Below the pieces are notes generated by a model. The model was not told where the DNA came from. It did not search any database and saw only the letters and a program-made list of their open reading frames with translations. From an uncultured Bacteroidales bacterium (lineage in GTDB: Bacteria; Bacteroidota; Bacteroidia; Bacteroidales; Bacteroidaceae): a stretch of DNA of 64,000 nucleotides. Every line of letters starts with the position of its first letter. The stretch's first letter is position 1. The translations under genes and the position numbers were made by a program. The stretch covers positions 1-64,000 of the forward strand of contig CADCIP010000015.1 in assembly GCA_902801485.1 (NCBI GenBank), in the 5' to 3' direction. This document shows positions 26,401 to 35,100 of this stretch, piece after piece.

Positions 26401-26864
26401 CTATCGATTCTGGCAAGGTCGCAAGGACAATCACCACCCTGACCCATCTCATCTCTCAACACATTCATAGCAGAATCCAACTCATCCTTGGTAACACCGA
26501 CAGTAGTAACAAAATTGAGGATAGTCTGATAATTGGGTTCAATCTGGTCGAGAAGATCCTTCATGTTCTTCAATTCTTCTGGGGTAAGGCCAGCTGTATT
26601 CATGTCATCCATGAACTTCTTAAGTTTCTGCATCAAATCAGGATCACACTTACAGATCTTGCCCTGCAAATCATTAATAAGCCCCTGCAGTCTCGCGATG
26701 TCTGCTTGATGCTGAGCTATAGCATTCTGGAGGGTTACATTGTCTGCAAACTTACCATTGAACTCTTGTTCCCAATCTCCATTTGTATCCTTGCAAGATA
26801 CAAACATTCCCAAAGTGACCGTTACGGCCCCCATCAGGAGAATTTGAAAAAATTTTCTTTTCAT
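23475..26864 (-). CDS. large coiled-coil lipoprotein
   Basis: The 1129-residue protein has a lipoprotein signal (lipobox MFVSC, Cys 24). A long helical region follows (about 40-505) with heptad-like repeats, including an alanine-rich segment (about 181-222, built of AKAAADAA units) and many 'iDsLs..v..L' stretches. After about 510 it becomes beta-rich (GIIIQGTVNPAFGSLSLPVN onward) and ends with GKIATRKYYIKIK. No enzyme motif is visible. A long stalk with a beta-rich end fits a surface filament or structural envelope protein. The OmpA-type gene follows immediately, so the two may act together. Confidence 0.75.
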   Translation of the reverse strand: MKRKFFQILLMGAVTVTLGMFVSCKDTNGDWEQEFNGKFADNVTLQNAIAQHQADIARLQGLINDLQGKICKCDPDLMQKLKKFMDDMNTAGLTPEELKNMKDLLDQIEPNYQTILNFVTTVGVTKDELDSAMNVLRDEMGQGGDCPCDLARIDSIEKKAIQALNLAQDASNRLVKTDSIAKAAAQAAKAAADAAQAAADAAKAAADAAKKAGEDAEAADRKAQSALDLAEELKGIAEAADALSKENKESIIKINNQITNINNRFVSISDSLQNVYKYADSILVIADANKKAIELLDSAVKADKAIIDELKDKTIPAINTRIDSLSQVVGGLTEKVNKLGDDLTNLSTAFYNKVDSLGNEIDNLRPEITKLYTYADANLDKAKAYTDLEIALLRAELNGLDIDLEPLRKEFGDSIFNLREDLNNAISQLNERIDESNLMIGQVDHKLDSIAEDFKDSLAQLRSDLSDLEKRVKKNEDDIKDIFGELASLKENLKRMVTGIIIQGTVNPAFGSLSLPVNVQSNVLLTYYGDANTDIQFPTNSTANYVDDRYVLSWKDLYLLGLNGSEPIFKAGDKIMQNDTYNAGTLYLTVNPNTVDFSKLQLSIVNSQDEESYIKLGELKRSDKVLQFGYSRAADNGFYECYANVTPENVNKVKTVNANTSGLKDDIKQILKNRSAADLTGTAIDFARFVNSLKLDASAVKCEWEDADGQKHAVYSNYNLAATAFKPISLTSYADLNVKKVPGYNHIVYYLNKAVNKVKRDINVLMWDAYGQPVVTKIRNLTINKVNFENLVDLEDFNISKKVEIDGSEYTLGFENISGAVKWVEGDFNLASVDVTGTSLFISSTNKATIVVPVKKNDGSVVGYASIPAGDVTVKASSTPDAVDVAILNKTITVKKDGTTRIKLSDLVSFDAVSVTVKVDMRGKVQELLEGYQEQFDSEGGVNYTLEQVQTIVKDINNMLDQWNHYEDRLDGMVDSYKDAVMSVVNRYNGKLVNFINNLNLRLQPVMFASDAKGTKLLSEASEYPTVLGQNLDLIATTWNLELLAPLAKKHVGITDVINGDKSAKGDDATCLAELKRVNGLKKLNEVIPGDIMRLNATDLKSGYVYEIAYSGLDFHGKIATRKYYIKIK

Positions 26865-26943
26865 AACAGTTTTATATCGATATATTATTTAATGTTATTG
26901 ACATATTTACATACTTCGCCCTTAATAAAGAACTATTCGAGAA

Positions 26944-26951
26944 CAAAGGTA
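26944..26951 (-). promoter_or_regulatory. -7 promoter box of the coiled-coil lipoprotein gene
   Basis: The minus strand reads TACCTTTG, a match to TAnnTTTG. The leader to the ATG at 26864 would be about 70 bases. Together with the tyrS promoter it forms a divergent promoter region. Confidence 0.55.
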
Positions 26952-27031
26952 TAATTATATTGTGAAATAGAGATAAAACCCACCGTCCGTTTAAGAAAAT
27001 TTAACACTTCTAGACGTTTTACCTTGTAAAA

Positions 27032-27063
27032 TTTGGTTGTTTAAAAGATAAAACGTAATTTTG
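27032..27063 (+). promoter_or_regulatory. promoter of tyrS
   Basis: TTTG (27032-27035), a 20-base spacer and TAATTTTG (27056-27063) match the Bacteroidetes promoter. Transcription should begin about 20 bases before the ATG at 27088. Confidence 0.6.
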
Positions 27064-27087
27064 CGGCGCAAAAACAATAATAAGCGT

Positions 27088-28389
27088 ATGAATTTTGTAG
27101 AGGAACTGAAATGGAGGGGCATGATTCATCAAATGATGCCCGGGACAGAAGAACTTTTCGAGAAAGAAACCGTTACCGCATATGTGGGTATTGACCCCAC
27201 TGCAGACAGTTTGCATATTGGCCACCTTTGCGGTGTAATGATGTTGCGTCATCTTCAACAGGCAGGACACAAGCCTTTGGCTCTTGTAGGCGGTGCAACG
27301 GGTATGATAGGAGACCCTAGCGGAAAAAGCCAGGAACGTAATCTGCTGAACGAGGAAACCCTGCGCCACAATGTGGAATGCATCAAAGGACAACTGAGCC
27401 GATTCCTGGATTTCAACAGTGATGCTCCAAATGCGGCAGAACTGGTCAACAACTACGACTGGATGAAGGACTTTTCTTTTTTGGATTTCGCACGCGAAAT
27501 AGGAAAATGTATCACCGTTAACTACATGATGGCAAAAGACAGCGTGAAGCGCCGTCTGAATGGTGAAGCACAAGACGGTATGTCATTCACTGAATTTACT
27601 TACCAGCTACTTCAGGGATATGATTTCCTACATCTTTATGAGACAAAAAACTGCAAGCTCCAAATGGGAGGTAGCGACCAGTGGGGCAACATCACCACAG
27701 GAACGGAATTGATTCGCAGAAAACTAGGTGCTGACAACGAGGCGTTTGCCCTTACATGCCCCCTTATAACAAAAGCAGACGGCAAAAAGTTTGGCAAGAC
27801 AGAGAAGGGTAACATCTGGCTCGACCGTAACCGCACAAGTCCATACACGTTCTATCAGTTCTGGCTGAACGTTGCCGATGAGGACGCAGAGCGCTACATA
27901 AAGATTTTCACCTCGTTAGACAAAGCTACAATTGACGCATTAATAGAAGAGCATAGACAAGATCCAGGCCGCCGTACTTTACAAAAACGTTTAGCAGAAG
28001 AGGTTACGGTACTCGTACACAGTCGTGAGGATTATGAATTAGCATTGGAAGCCAGCAATATTCTCTTTGGCAAAGCTACCAAAGAAAGTCTTACAAAATT
28101 GGACGAGCAGACCTTATTGGATGTCTTTTCCGGTGTTCCGCAGTTTGAGGTAAGCCGTTCTTTGTTGTCAGGTGAAGGCACAAAGGCCGTAGATCTCTTT
28201 GCAGAGCATACACAATGCTTCCCAAGCAAGGGAGAAATGCGAAAACTTACTCAGGGAGGTGGTGTCAGCCTCAACAAAGAAAAGGTTACCGCTCCCGATC
28301 AAATGGTTACGGAAGCAGACCTAATTGATGACAAATATCTACTTGTACAACAAGGCAAGAAAAAGTACTTTTTGGTCATAGCAAAATAA
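27088..28389 (+). CDS. tyrS: tyrosyl-tRNA synthetase
   Basis: The 433-residue class I synthetase has the HIGH motif in [12 protein letters not shown], the tyrosine-binding [14 protein letters not shown] and [14 protein letters not shown], and the KMSKS-equivalent [10 protein letters not shown]. An S4-type tRNA-binding domain ends the protein (about 365-433). It charges tRNA-Tyr. The ATG at 27088 (MNFVEEL) fits the promoter; a TTG in frame at 27061 lies within the -7 box and is excluded. A terminator overlaps the stop codon. Confidence 0.96.
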   Translation: MNFVEELKWRGMIHQMMPGTEELFEKETVTAYVGIDPTADSLHIGHLCGVMMLRHLQQAGHKPLALVGGATGMIGDPSGKSQERNLLNEETLRHNVECIKGQLSRFLDFNSDAPNAAELVNNYDWMKDFSFLDFAREIGKCITVNYMMAKDSVKRRLNGEAQDGMSFTEFTYQLLQGYDFLHLYETKNCKLQMGGSDQWGNITTGTELIRRKLGADNEAFALTCPLITKADGKKFGKTEKGNIWLDRNRTSPYTFYQFWLNVADEDAERYIKIFTSLDKATIDALIEEHRQDPGRRTLQKRLAEEVTVLVHSREDYELALEASNILFGKATKESLTKLDEQTLLDVFSGVPQFEVSRSLLSGEGTKAVDLFAEHTQCFPSKGEMRKLTQGGGVSLNKEKVTAPDQMVTEADLIDDKYLLVQQGKKKYFLVIAK

Positions 28390-28446
28390 AAAAGTGAAAA
28401 CTAATCAATAATTTTTCATCTTTCACTTTTTACTTTTCACTTTTTG
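28389..28446 (+). terminator. terminator of tyrS
   Basis: AAAAAGTGAAAA (28389-28400) and TTTTCACTTTTT (28434-28445) are perfect 12-base inverted repeats; a second TTTCACTTTTT copy lies between. The AT-rich stem is of the 'aaaagtgaaaa' type common between Bacteroidetes genes, so terminator function is likely but not certain. Confidence 0.5.
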
Positions 28447-28449
28447 TTG

Positions 28450-28457
28450 TACATTTG
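28450..28457 (+). promoter_or_regulatory. -7 promoter box of tRNA-Gln
   Basis: TACATTTG matches TAnnTTTG, 32 bases before the first base of the tRNA. Confidence 0.5.
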
Positions 28458-28489
28458 CACCCGCAATCTGAAAAAGATTGGGATAGGAT

Positions 28490-28560
28490 TGGGCTATGGT
28501 GTAATGGTAGCACAAGACATTTTGGTCGTCTTAGTCCTGGTTCGAACCCGGGTAGCCCAA
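28490..28560 (+). tRNA. tRNA-Gln (anticodon TTG)
   Basis: The cloverleaf has acceptor TGGGCTA with TAGCCCA and discriminator A, D-stem GTG with CAC, and T-arm CCTGG-TTCGAAC-CCGGG. The anticodon arm is AGACA-TTTTGGT-CGTCT. Four pairs of the anticodon stem are good, but the pair nearest the loop is A with C. Anticodon TTG reads CAA and CAG. CCA is not encoded. Confidence 0.93.
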
Positions 28561-28566
28561 CCCAAA

Positions 28567-28605
28567 AAGAAGTGCCGGTTCAATATTGAGCCGGCGCTTC
28601 TTTTT
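28567..28605. terminator. bidirectional terminator between tRNA-Gln and GH92 gene
   Basis: AAGAAGTGCCGGTTCAA and TTGAGCCGGCGCTTCTT form a 17-bp stem (two G-U type pairs) with a two-base centre, flanked by AAA and TTT. It lies 7 bases after the tRNA and just beyond the stop codon of the minus-strand gene ending at 28607, so it serves both. Confidence 0.85.
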
Positions 28606-28606
28606 A

Positions 28607-30619
28607 TTAATAAACAAATACCAGGTCTCCGCCTTTCTTTAGTTCAGAAACAGCAATGCGATAGTTCTGGAGTGTTTTACCATTCCATGTGACGTATTTC
28701 AGCGGTTGGATCTTGTTAATACGTCCCTTGGTGCTGATAACCACTCTGTTATCGCCGATTTGCATTGTCACCTTATCAAAGAGAGGCGAGAATACCTCAT
28801 ATTGAGCTTCACCCACCACCAAAGGATAAAGGCCGATGCTGGCAAAGACATACCATGCACTCATAGCACCATCGTCTTCGTCCATCTCCGGAGCATAGCC
28901 ACGTGGTGCATTAGCGAAGGCACAACCGACCCATGGCGTGGGATAGGCATCGTTGCCGCCATAACGGTGAGTTACCACCTCTGTTGCCAAGGGGCAGACC
29001 GTGAGTCCTGTTTTCGCAGGCATTCCTAAACGGGCAAAGAGGAAGGGAACATGAATGTCCGGCTCATTTCCCTGATTATACAATTCATTTTCGAAGAAAG
29101 TAACCAACTCTTGCCCCAGTTCCTTCTTTCCAACCATATTTATCATGCGGTCCAGGAACATAGGAGCGCCCCAACGATACTGCCAACGGGTACCCTGATA
29201 CAAACCGTTGCCGCGCATCTTCACAAAAGAATCATCAATCTTCTGAAACTCTTTAGGCCAGATACTGTCGAAGATCTCTACACCTCGAGCAGTCCACTTC
29301 TTTGCTTCTTCCTGCATGCCCCATTCTCCGGCCAACTGACCCAAAGCCCAGAAATCACCGGCAGCTTCCAGGCATTGGTCGGGACTCTTCAGGGAGAGCC
29401 CTTCAACCTCTTTCTTCATACCAGGGTATGCATCGCGCAGGTTAGGAATGCTGATACCTTGACGGTATGCATCCAGCAAAGTTGCTATGGCATGTTCGGT
29501 ACGAACCGTTGGTACACACTCGTACTGGGTACTCCAGTCCTTCTTACCCGTATTGTACAAGGTTGCCAATGACTGCATGATGTCGCTGGACCTACGAGGG
29601 TCGAGCAATGTTATCAGAGGAAACTTCGTACGGTAAGTGTCCCACAGAGACCAAGAACTATAATAGGTAAAATCCTTTGCCTCGTACTCCTTCCCGTCTG
29701 TTCCCAGATAATGTTTCATATTGCGGTCTGTAACCGCAAAGGGGCTGTGGAAAGTACGATACAAAGAGGTGTAAAAGATAGTACGCTGGTCAGCCGTACC
29801 GCCCTCAACCTTAACCGTCGAAAGCAACTGCCGCCACTGACGCTGTGCCTGTTCAACCATTGTCAGGAAATCTGTACGCCACACATCCGATTCTTTCATG
29901 GCATCCAATTCCTTCTCCAATCCGGTAGAAAGAACTATACGGACCTCCAGATAACGGGCCGAAAGATTGGGGAAAGTAAGTTTCTTCTTTCCTCCGTCTA
30001 ATTCCTGCATCTCGAAAGGCTCTGATGTGTACAGCCTGTAATACAAGTGATAATTTCCCCTGCGGCAGGTATTGGCACAGTCGATATAGCCCTGCCCCAC
30101 GTTTCCGCCCGTCTTACAGAAAGATGCCTTATAGACCTTATCGAAAGCTGTTCCGGGGTCTAACAGCAAGACTGCTTTTTGAGCCGACGGAAAAGAGAAA
30201 CGCTCCACTGCCATACGTCTGTTTGCCGTGGCCGTGAACCATACCCCATTACTCAACTGCACGCTATAATAACCTGGAGAAGCCTGTTCTGTACTCTTTA
30301 TCAGATGTACATCAGCACCTGTCTCATCGGGCATCAGGGAAACATTTCCACCACAGCCGCTACCTCCAACTCCCGAAAGGCGGTTCACGGAAAAACCCGA
30401 AATCTGCGTCACCTCGTAATCGTAGCCAGGATGCTGGCGAGGCTTACTGTCGGGACAAACCTGAACCTGACTGTAGGGCATACAGGCTCCGGGAGTCATC
30501 TGCCCATAGTCGTTAGCCGTACCGATGAAGAGATTAACATTATCCAGCACATCCTGTGCAGACACCCCAGTAGAAACAACTGAACAAAGAAATAAAGCAA
30601 TAGAGAATCTTCTTATCAT
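28607..30619 (-). CDS. GH92 family alpha-mannosidase, secreted
   Basis: The 670-residue protein has a signal peptide cut at SA|Q. The GH92 features begin with VNLFIGTANDYGQMTPGACM and RQHPGYDYEVTQISGFSVNR, with SGVGGSGCGG nearby. YSSWSLWDTYRTKFPLITLL lies mid-protein, and the C-terminal block is EMDEDDGAMSAWYVFASIGL. GH92 enzymes are calcium-dependent exo-alpha-mannosidases acting on host or yeast glycans; linkage preference cannot be read here. The ATG is 12 bases after the lpd stop with no promoter box between, so it may be read from the glycine cleavage operon. Confidence 0.9.
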   Translation of the reverse strand: MIRRFSIALFLCSVVSTGVSAQDVLDNVNLFIGTANDYGQMTPGACMPYSQVQVCPDSKPRQHPGYDYEVTQISGFSVNRLSGVGGSGCGGNVSLMPDETGADVHLIKSTEQASPGYYSVQLSNGVWFTATANRRMAVERFSFPSAQKAVLLLDPGTAFDKVYKASFCKTGGNVGQGYIDCANTCRRGNYHLYYRLYTSEPFEMQELDGGKKKLTFPNLSARYLEVRIVLSTGLEKELDAMKESDVWRTDFLTMVEQAQRQWRQLLSTVKVEGGTADQRTIFYTSLYRTFHSPFAVTDRNMKHYLGTDGKEYEAKDFTYYSSWSLWDTYRTKFPLITLLDPRRSSDIMQSLATLYNTGKKDWSTQYECVPTVRTEHAIATLLDAYRQGISIPNLRDAYPGMKKEVEGLSLKSPDQCLEAAGDFWALGQLAGEWGMQEEAKKWTARGVEIFDSIWPKEFQKIDDSFVKMRGNGLYQGTRWQYRWGAPMFLDRMINMVGKKELGQELVTFFENELYNQGNEPDIHVPFLFARLGMPAKTGLTVCPLATEVVTHRYGGNDAYPTPWVGCAFANAPRGYAPEMDEDDGAMSAWYVFASIGLYPLVVGEAQYEVFSPLFDKVTMQIGDNRVVISTKGRINKIQPLKYVTWNGKTLQNYRIAVSELKKGGDLVFVY

Positions 30620-30631
30620 ATCATATAATGT

Positions 30632-31873
30632 TTAAGCCTCAGCAGCAGCAAAAAGAAGCTCACTGAGGGTAGGATGAATATGCACCATATCGCGTAGCTG
30701 TTCTACGGTAGAGCCCATGCACATCAGCACACTGGCCTCCTGTACAAGGTCGGCACTGTGGGCACCGAATACATGACAACCCAGAATCTTTCCGGCATTG
30801 GGTTCGCTGAACAGTTTCAGTAATCCCTCCGGCTCATTCATGGCGAGTGCCTTACCATTAGCACGATAGAAGGCTTTACGGCATTCGAATCCCACACCTT
30901 GCTCCTTCAATTGGTCTTCCGACGCGCCCACACAGGCAGCTTCGGGGGTAGTAAAGATGGCAGCAGGCATGATGTCGAAGCGGATATTGTCCTTCTTGCC
31001 CAAGATATGATTCACGGCCCGGATGGCCTGCATCTCTGCTGCATGAGCCAACATCTGTTTTCCATTTACGTCACCAATAGCATAGATACCCTTTACCGTT
31101 GTCTCGAAATTATCATTTACCGTAATACCCTTGCGCTCATCATACTCAAAGCCTGCCTTTGCAAAATCAGCTTGTACACGGGGCTTACGACCTGTAGCCA
31201 TCAGGATGATATCAGCATCTATATCAGCCAAGTTTTGAACGGCTGTCTTCATCTTAAAGATGATACCCTTCTTCTCCAACGTCTTACGCAGGCGCTTAGC
31301 TATGTCGCTGTCCAAAGCAGGCAGACATTCCTTCAAGAACTCGATTACCGTTACCTCCGAACCGAAACGTTGGAATGCTGAAGCAAACTCCATGCCTATA
31401 ACGCCCGCACCTATGATACAGAGGCACTTAGGCAATGTCTCCAACGAGAGAAGTCCCGTAGAATCCACCAATCGTGGGTCATCCAACCCTTGGACGGGAA
31501 TCATCTTGGTCTCGGAGCCTGTGGCGATAATGATATTATCTCCTCTCCATGTCTCTCCAGAGGTAAAGCCTTCTACGGTGTTGGCATCCACAAATAAAGC
31601 CTTCTCGCGAACCAGTGTGATATTGGGGCTGGAGAGAATGCCTTCGACACCTTGACGAAGTTGGGGAACCACTTGTCCCAGACGCTCACGAGCCTCTGCA
31701 AAGTTGGCACTGTGCACATATGTCTTGGTGGGGATACAACCCACATTCAGGCAGGTACCCCCCACCTCATCACCCTCGAAGATAACCACCTTCAATCCTT
31801 GCTTGGCGGCATATTCAGCGGCGCGGTAACCGCCAGGCCCCGCGCCGATGATAATCAAATCAGTTGTTGTCAT
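30632..31873 (-). CDS. lpd: dihydrolipoamide dehydrogenase (L-protein)
   Basis: The 413-residue flavoprotein has the FAD-binding [20 protein letters not shown], the redox disulfide [13 protein letters not shown], the NAD-binding [19 protein letters not shown], the [10 protein letters not shown] motif and the catalytic HIHPTLSE near the C-terminus. It re-oxidises the dihydrolipoyl arm of GcvH with NAD+. At 413 residues it is shorter than most family members (about 460), mainly from tight loops, but every motif is present. The start overlaps gcvPB by 14 bases, so translation is coupled. Confidence 0.93.
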   Translation of the reverse strand: MTTTDLIIIGAGPGGYRAAEYAAKQGLKVVIFEGDEVGGTCLNVGCIPTKTYVHSANFAEARERLGQVVPQLRQGVEGILSSPNITLVREKALFVDANTVEGFTSGETWRGDNIIIATGSETKMIPVQGLDDPRLVDSTGLLSLETLPKCLCIIGAGVIGMEFASAFQRFGSEVTVIEFLKECLPALDSDIAKRLRKTLEKKGIIFKMKTAVQNLADIDADIILMATGRKPRVQADFAKAGFEYDERKGITVNDNFETTVKGIYAIGDVNGKQMLAHAAEMQAIRAVNHILGKKDNIRFDIMPAAIFTTPEAACVGASEDQLKEQGVGFECRKAFYRANGKALAMNEPEGLLKLFSEPNAGKILGCHVFGAHSADLVQEASVLMCMGSTVEQLRDMVHIHPTLSELLFAAAEA

Positions 31874-33269
31874 TGACCATTTGTTTGTAAGTTACTACCG
31901 GATGCTTAGCTGCCAGAACGTCATCTACTCGGCCAATAGGCGTAAGGTGAGGAGCAGACTTAACCTCATCCGGATTTGTCTTTGCTTCCCCGGCAATCTT
32001 GCGCATCACACAGATAAAGCCGTCTATCGTCTCCTTACTCTCGTTCTCGGTAGGCTCTATCATCAAGCTCTCATGGAACAACAAGGGGAAGTAGATGGTA
32101 GGTGCATGATAGCCGTAATCCAGCAGACGCTTGGCCACATCCATCGTGGTAACGCCTGTGCTCTTGTCCTTCAGGCCGTCAAAGACGAACTCATGCTTGC
32201 ACAATCCGTCAATAGGCAGCTCATACACATCTTTCAGGCTTTCCTTGATATAGTTGGCGTTCAGCGTAGCCAGAGGTCCCACCAACTTGATATTCTCGCG
32301 GCCCAAGGAGCGTATGTACGCCAAAGCGCGCATAGCTACTGTAAAGTTGCCGTGATAAGGGGATACCTCGGGGAAGAACGGTTCCAAACCCTTTCTTACA
32401 CCTACAGGGCCTGCACCCGGACCACCGCCGCCATGGGGGGTGGAGAACGTCTTGTGCAGGTTAATATGCATCACATCAAATCCCATGTCACCGGGGCGGG
32501 CAGCACCCAGCATGGGATTCAGGTTGGCACCGTCATAGTACATTAGGCCGCCTGCAGCATGAACAAGTTTCTCTATTTCCGGAATTTGCTTTTCAAAGAG
32601 TCCCAATGTGTTGGGATTGGTCATCATCATGGCTGCAATCTCAGAGCCATGCTGAGCCAGCAGTTCCTTCAGGGCTTCCACGTCCACGGTTCCGTCGCTC
32701 AGCGACTTCACCTCTACGATATCCAATCCACAGACAGCAGCACTGGCAGGGTTGGTTCCGTGAGCTGAATCGGGTACGATAACCAGACGGCGAGCCTCAT
32801 CGCCTCTGCTCTCGTGGTATTTCCTGATAACCATCAGACCTGTCAGTTCGCCATGAGCACCGGCAAAAGGCTTCAGGGTAAAAGCATACAGACCTGTCAG
32901 TTCGCAAAGCGACTGGCACAACTGTCGGCAGACCTCCTCAGCGCCCTGCACCGTCTCTGCGGGCTGCAGGGGATGAAGACCAGCAAACTGCGGCAAAGCT
33001 GCCACCTCCTCGTTAATCTTGGGGTTATACTTCATGGTACAGGAACCCAGGGGATAGAACCCGTTGTCCACACCAAAGTTATTTGCACTCAGGTTGGTAT
33101 AGTGACGGACCACTGTCATCTCGTCACACTCGGGCAGCGCAGCATCTTCCTTGCGGCGCATAGAGGCTGGAACCTCATAGCTGCCAAACTGATTCTTGGG
33201 CAGAGAATAGCCCGAACGACCCTCCTGCGACAACTCGAAAATCAAATTTCCGTATAATCTGTTATTCAT
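31860..33269 (-). CDS. gcvPB: glycine dehydrogenase (decarboxylating) subunit 2
   Basis: The 469-residue PLP enzyme has the cofactor lysine in [20 protein letters not shown] and the cluster [14 protein letters not shown] near the N-terminus. With GcvPA it makes the split form of the P-protein, which decarboxylates glycine and passes the aminomethyl group to the lipoyl arm of GcvH. It overlaps the end of gcvPA by 4 bases and the start of lpd by 14 bases. Confidence 0.95.
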   Translation of the reverse strand: MNNRLYGNLIFELSQEGRSGYSLPKNQFGSYEVPASMRRKEDAALPECDEMTVVRHYTNLSANNFGVDNGFYPLGSCTMKYNPKINEEVAALPQFAGLHPLQPAETVQGAEEVCRQLCQSLCELTGLYAFTLKPFAGAHGELTGLMVIRKYHESRGDEARRLVIVPDSAHGTNPASAAVCGLDIVEVKSLSDGTVDVEALKELLAQHGSEIAAMMMTNPNTLGLFEKQIPEIEKLVHAAGGLMYYDGANLNPMLGAARPGDMGFDVMHINLHKTFSTPHGGGGPGAGPVGVRKGLEPFFPEVSPYHGNFTVAMRALAYIRSLGRENIKLVGPLATLNANYIKESLKDVYELPIDGLCKHEFVFDGLKDKSTGVTTMDVAKRLLDYGYHAPTIYFPLLFHESLMIEPTENESKETIDGFICVMRKIAGEAKTNPDEVKSAPHLTPIGRVDDVLAAKHPVVTYKQMVNDNN

Positions 33270-34579
33270 AAGGCAGCCAATTTTACAAGGTTATCGATTT
33301 CTTCCTTGGTACGCTTCTCCGTAACGGCAAACATCAGTTTTTCAGCATCCAGCTTGATACCGCCAAAGATGCCGTTATCGGTCAGACGCTTCTGCAAGGC
33401 ATCCACGTCACCACTGTAACGAACCACAAACTCATTAAAGAAGGGGTGGTTATAAACCAGACTGAACTTACCCGTCTTCAGCAGCTCGTCGCACAGATAG
33501 TGAGCACCGGCATAAGACAGCTCGGCAGCTTCCTTCAAGCCTTGCTTACCCATCAAAGACATATAAACGGTTGCCCACAGTGCCATCAAGCTCTGGTTAG
33601 AGCAGATGTTGCTGGTTGCCTTCTGACGACGGATATGCTGTTCACGCGCCTGCAGCGTAAGCACGAAGGCACGCAGGCCGCGGTTATCCTGCGTCATACC
33701 CACAATACGACCCGGCATCTTTCGGATCAGTTTCTCCGTACAGCACATATAGCCCACATAAGGGCCGCCCCATTGCATGGGAATGCCCAGACTCTGACCG
33801 TCACCTACTGCAATATCCGCACCCCACTCGCATGGAGTCTTCAGGATAGCCAGGTCAGCAGCCACACTGTTCATGATGAAGAGTGACTTCTGATTGTGGC
33901 AGGCATCGGCAAAGCCCGCATAATCCTCTACGATACCATAGAAGTTCGGCTGCTGTACCAGCACGCCGGCAACATCTGCAGAGAGTTGAGAGTTAAGAGT
34001 AGAGAGGTCGGTCACACCATCCTTAGCAGGAACCATCTCTATCTCTATACCATGGAAGTGGGCATACGTCTTCACAACGGCCAGTGTCTTGGGATCGACA
34101 GTTTCGCTCACCAGCACCTTGTTCTGCTTCTTACCCGCAGCCACAGCCATCATCACAGCCTCGGCCGTTGCGGTTGTACCGTCGTACATCGAGGCATTGC
34201 TGATGTCCATACCTGTCAACTCGGTCATCATGCTCTGGTACTCAAAGATATAGTGCAGTGTGCCCTGCGAGATTTCTGCCTGGTACGGCGTATAGCTGGT
34301 CAGGAACTCAGAGCGGCTGAGCAACTGAGGGATAGCGCTGGGCGTATAGTGGTCGTAGACACCGGCACCGGCAAAGCAAGTAAGCGGCTTGTTCTGGGCG
34401 CCCAACTTATCAAAGAGCTGCCGCACCTCTATCTCACTCATTTCCTCGGGCAGCTGATATTCGCCACGGAAGCGAATCTGCTCGGGAACCTCGGCATAGA
34501 GGTCATCAAGGCTCTTGATACCCACCTTCCGGAACATTGTCTGAAGGTCGGCATCAGTATGAGGAAAGTATTTAAACAT
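33266..34579 (-). CDS. gcvPA: glycine dehydrogenase (decarboxylating) subunit 1
   Basis: The 437-residue partner of GcvPB carries [39 protein letters not shown] and the substrate-side block [20 protein letters not shown]. Length is normal for the family. The codons for [11 protein letters not shown] (about residues 190-200) are made of the 'agagttgagagttaagag' repeat that is otherwise found between genes in this window, although the protein is not longer than usual there. It overlaps gcvPB by 4 bases and follows gcvH by 27 bases. Confidence 0.95.
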   Translation of the reverse strand: MFKYFPHTDADLQTMFRKVGIKSLDDLYAEVPEQIRFRGEYQLPEEMSEIEVRQLFDKLGAQNKPLTCFAGAGVYDHYTPSAIPQLLSRSEFLTSYTPYQAEISQGTLHYIFEYQSMMTELTGMDISNASMYDGTTATAEAVMMAVAAGKKQNKVLVSETVDPKTLAVVKTYAHFHGIEIEMVPAKDGVTDLSTLNSQLSADVAGVLVQQPNFYGIVEDYAGFADACHNQKSLFIMNSVAADLAILKTPCEWGADIAVGDGQSLGIPMQWGGPYVGYMCCTEKLIRKMPGRIVGMTQDNRGLRAFVLTLQAREQHIRRQKATSNICSNQSLMALWATVYMSLMGKQGLKEAAELSYAGAHYLCDELLKTGKFSLVYNHPFFNEFVVRYSGDVDALQKRLTDNGIFGGIKLDAEKLMFAVTEKRTKEEIDNLVKLAAL

Positions 34580-34606
34580 TATTCTCTATTAATTATGAAT
34601 TGTGAA

Positions 34607-34990
34607 TTATTCATTTTCACAAAACGCTTCGTAGGCCTTGGCATCCATCAGGCCGTCCAGTTCGCTCTTGTCGCTCAGTTCGACCTTGATAATCCAGTTT
34701 CCGAAAGCATCCTTGTTCAGCAGTTCGGGCTCACCGTCCAATGCCTCGTTCACCTCGATGATGGTTCCGCTGACGGGCGAGATGATATCGCTGGCAGCCT
34801 TAACGCTCTCCACGGCACCGAATTCCTCACCGGCTGTTACCTCATCGTCCACGTCGGGCAGGTCTACGTAAACCACGTTGCCCAATGCGTGCTGAGCATA
34901 ATCCGTAATACCTATGTAACCAATGTTACCTTCTACCTTTACATACTCGTGCGACTCGCTATAGTAGAGTCCTTCAATTACTTTAGCCAT
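34607..34990 (-). CDS. gcvH: glycine cleavage system H-protein (lipoyl carrier)
   Basis: The 127-residue protein has the lipoylation site in GAVESVKAASDI (Lys about 63) and the typical IGITDYAQHALGNVVYVDLP. It shuttles the aminomethyl group between GcvP, GcvT and Lpd. It needs lipoate, which LplA, encoded at 36268-36981, could attach. The gap to gcvT upstream is about 110 bases and holds AT-rich and palindromic repeats, so a separate promoter there cannot be excluded. Confidence 0.96.
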   Translation of the reverse strand: MAKVIEGLYYSESHEYVKVEGNIGYIGITDYAQHALGNVVYVDLPDVDDEVTAGEEFGAVESVKAASDIISPVSGTIIEVNEALDGEPELLNKDAFGNWIIKVELSDKSELDGLMDAKAYEAFCENE

Positions 34991-35063
34991 ATTTTTTGAG
35001 TTTATTAGTTTATTAACTTATTAGCTTAGTAGCTTATTTGTTTATTTGAATTTTGATTTAAAA

Positions 35064-35098
35064 CCTCCCCTCTCTACAAGGGAGGGGAAAGGGATGGG
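35064..35098. repeat. GC-rich palindromic repeat between gcvT and gcvH
   Basis: CCTCCCCTCTCTACAAGGGA followed by GGGG folds as a CCTCCC/GGGAGG (or CCCCTC/GAGGGG) hairpin. It belongs to the same family as the two elements inside leuS at 45134-45169 and 45604-45677 (CCCCTCCATTGGAGGGG). It lies 2 bases beyond the gcvT stop codon and could act as an mRNA-stabilising or terminating hairpin. The 60 bases toward gcvH are a tandem of TTATTAG-like words. Confidence 0.6.
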
Positions 35099-35100
35099 TC

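Noticed and set aside
33896-34999. Long open frame on the plus strand opposite gcvPA and gcvH
   Set aside because: It lies wholly antisense to two genes with certain family motifs, its product has no signature, and it appears because of codon use on the other strand. The long frames at 35251-36264, 9740-10333 and 36191-36868 are rejected for the same reason.
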